A stretch of DNA of 64,000 bases from Lithospermum erythrorhizon (Eukaryota; Streptophyta; Magnoliopsida; Boraginales; Boraginaceae). The notes beneath the pieces were generated by a model that did not search any database, was not told the origin of the DNA, and saw only the letters and a list, made by a program, of their open reading frames with translations. The translations under genes were made by a program, and so were the position numbers. This document shows, in pieces, positions 63,160 to 64,000 of this stretch (its first letter is position 1; each line of letters begins with the position of its first letter). The stretch covers positions 434,001 through 498,000 of the forward strand of contig JADFUC010000501.1 in the NCBI GenBank assembly GCA_019722365.1, read 5' to 3'.

Positions 63160-64000
63160 AATATGGGAAGCCATCATATTAGGGTTCTCTCATATTATTT
63201 ACACACATGATTGTTATTTGAAATAAATTGTAATGGCAATAGTGTAGCAGTATATATTTTAATTGTATGAATAAGGTAGAAAATGTATGATAGCAAAGGA
63301 GTGTATAAAATGTGCTATCTCTTTTTTGAAACTTTGGAAATAGCTGGGTGTGTGTGTAAATAGGTTTCTTGATCAAATTGCTCATATTCAAATTTTGTTA
63401 TATCTTTACTCCGTTTATATACAATCCATATCACATAAAGTATTTGTTTAATATGTAATCCATGTATAAATTGAGTGTATCCCCATAATCCATGTTAACA
63501 TAAGTGATGTGTATACTGAAATATATCATCCATATATAACATAAACATTTGATGTTATATGTAAGTCATATCACACATCAAATTTGATATTGACAAATTT
63601 ATCAACAAGAAAATGTAAGCCATATTACATCCAAACCAAACTTGTTGCATTCACTGAATCAAACTGATGTATGTTTTTTACTGTTTGAAATCGGCTCAAA
63701 GGGAGACAACCTTCCAGCAACAAGATCATCAACAGAGGTAATCCATCTGCAAACAAATTTCCAAAAATCAGGCACACCAGTTGAAGAATTTTCTTTAGGC
63801 AAACCAGTAGCTTCCACTTCAATAGATAACGATTTCAGTAGTACATCAGCGTCCGTGAAGTGAAAAGTGATGTCTGGAAATTTGATGCTATCAGGATCCT
63901 CGAAACACAGGGAAAATGACCCTTTAGGATCCGCAGGCTTCCCATTGATCGATTTTTTCAAGGTTGCCTCGAGTTCTTCATAAAATTCACTTGGAAGGAT
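63160..64000. repeat. Right copy of the duplicated protease block
   Basis: Direct repeat of 53990-54960, continuing past the right edge of the window. Short deletions relative to the left copy are frequent (for example in the CATATAACATAAA and ATGTAATCCATG words). Confidence 0.8.
63659..64000 (-). pseudogene. Second CDR1-like aspartic protease fragment, cut by the window edge
   Basis: The minus strand reads FEDPDSIKFPDITFHFTDAD, then VLLKS, matching the C-terminal lobe of the protease at 54.6-55.7 kb. The next part keeps only traces of the family (STGVPDFWKF for STGVAIFGN, DLVAGRLSPFEP for DLVAGKVSFEP). Indels have changed the frame and residues, and the normal TDCTKQ end is lost. The N-terminal part, including both catalytic aspartates, lies beyond the window. 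Confidence 0.7.

Overview
The window is plant nuclear DNA, most likely from a eudicot. The evidence is AT-rich spacers, genes split by many short GT-AG introns, plant-specific families (a hybrid proline-rich/8-cysteine protein, MOS2, a FEI-type LRR receptor kinase, CDR1-like aspartic proteases) and many plant transposons (Helitron, Ty1/copia, a long-TIR foldback element). I cannot name the species.

Layout. 1-1.9 kb: decayed Helitron Rep/helicase (minus). 1.9-6.7 kb: AT-rich spacer. 6.77-7.18 kb: small secreted 8-cysteine proline-rich protein (minus) with its own TATA box. 7.4-8.1 kb: repeat-like sequence and a broken unidentified reading frame. 9.24-27.0 kb: a complete Mot1/BTAF1 gene (RGD3 orthologue, minus). 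I traced it as one non-coding and 28 coding exons giving about 2045 residues, intact apart from one odd splice junction. 27-34 kb: spacer and a non-coding repeat with direct terminal copies. 34.63-36.48 kb: single-exon MOS2/GPKOW gene (plus) whose middle is expanded by a 60-bp coding repeat. 38.0-40.9 kb: small deleted copia element (minus) with a solo repeat nested inside. 43.6-52.2 kb: FEI-type LRR receptor kinase (plus). Its LRR and catalytic exons are clean, but the transmembrane exon and the end of the first kinase exon carry small deletions. 54.6-55.7 kb: CDR1-like aspartic protease with frameshifts (minus). 57.0-61.7 kb: full-length copia element (minus) full of small indels. 61.85-62.66 kb: foldback element with arms of about 250-300 bp. 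63.2-64.0 kb: a second, more decayed copy of the protease 3' end and its downstream flank, cut by the window edge.

The genes do not form a pathway. BTAF1 acts on TBP at promoters, MOS2 acts in nuclear RNA processing and immunity, FEI acts in cell-wall signalling, and the proteases are apoplastic defence-type enzymes.

I found no new molecular system. The points most worth checking are the coding minisatellite in MOS2, the non-canonical junctions in BTAF1, whether the FEI lesions are real or assembly errors, and the protease duplication flanking a copia insertion.
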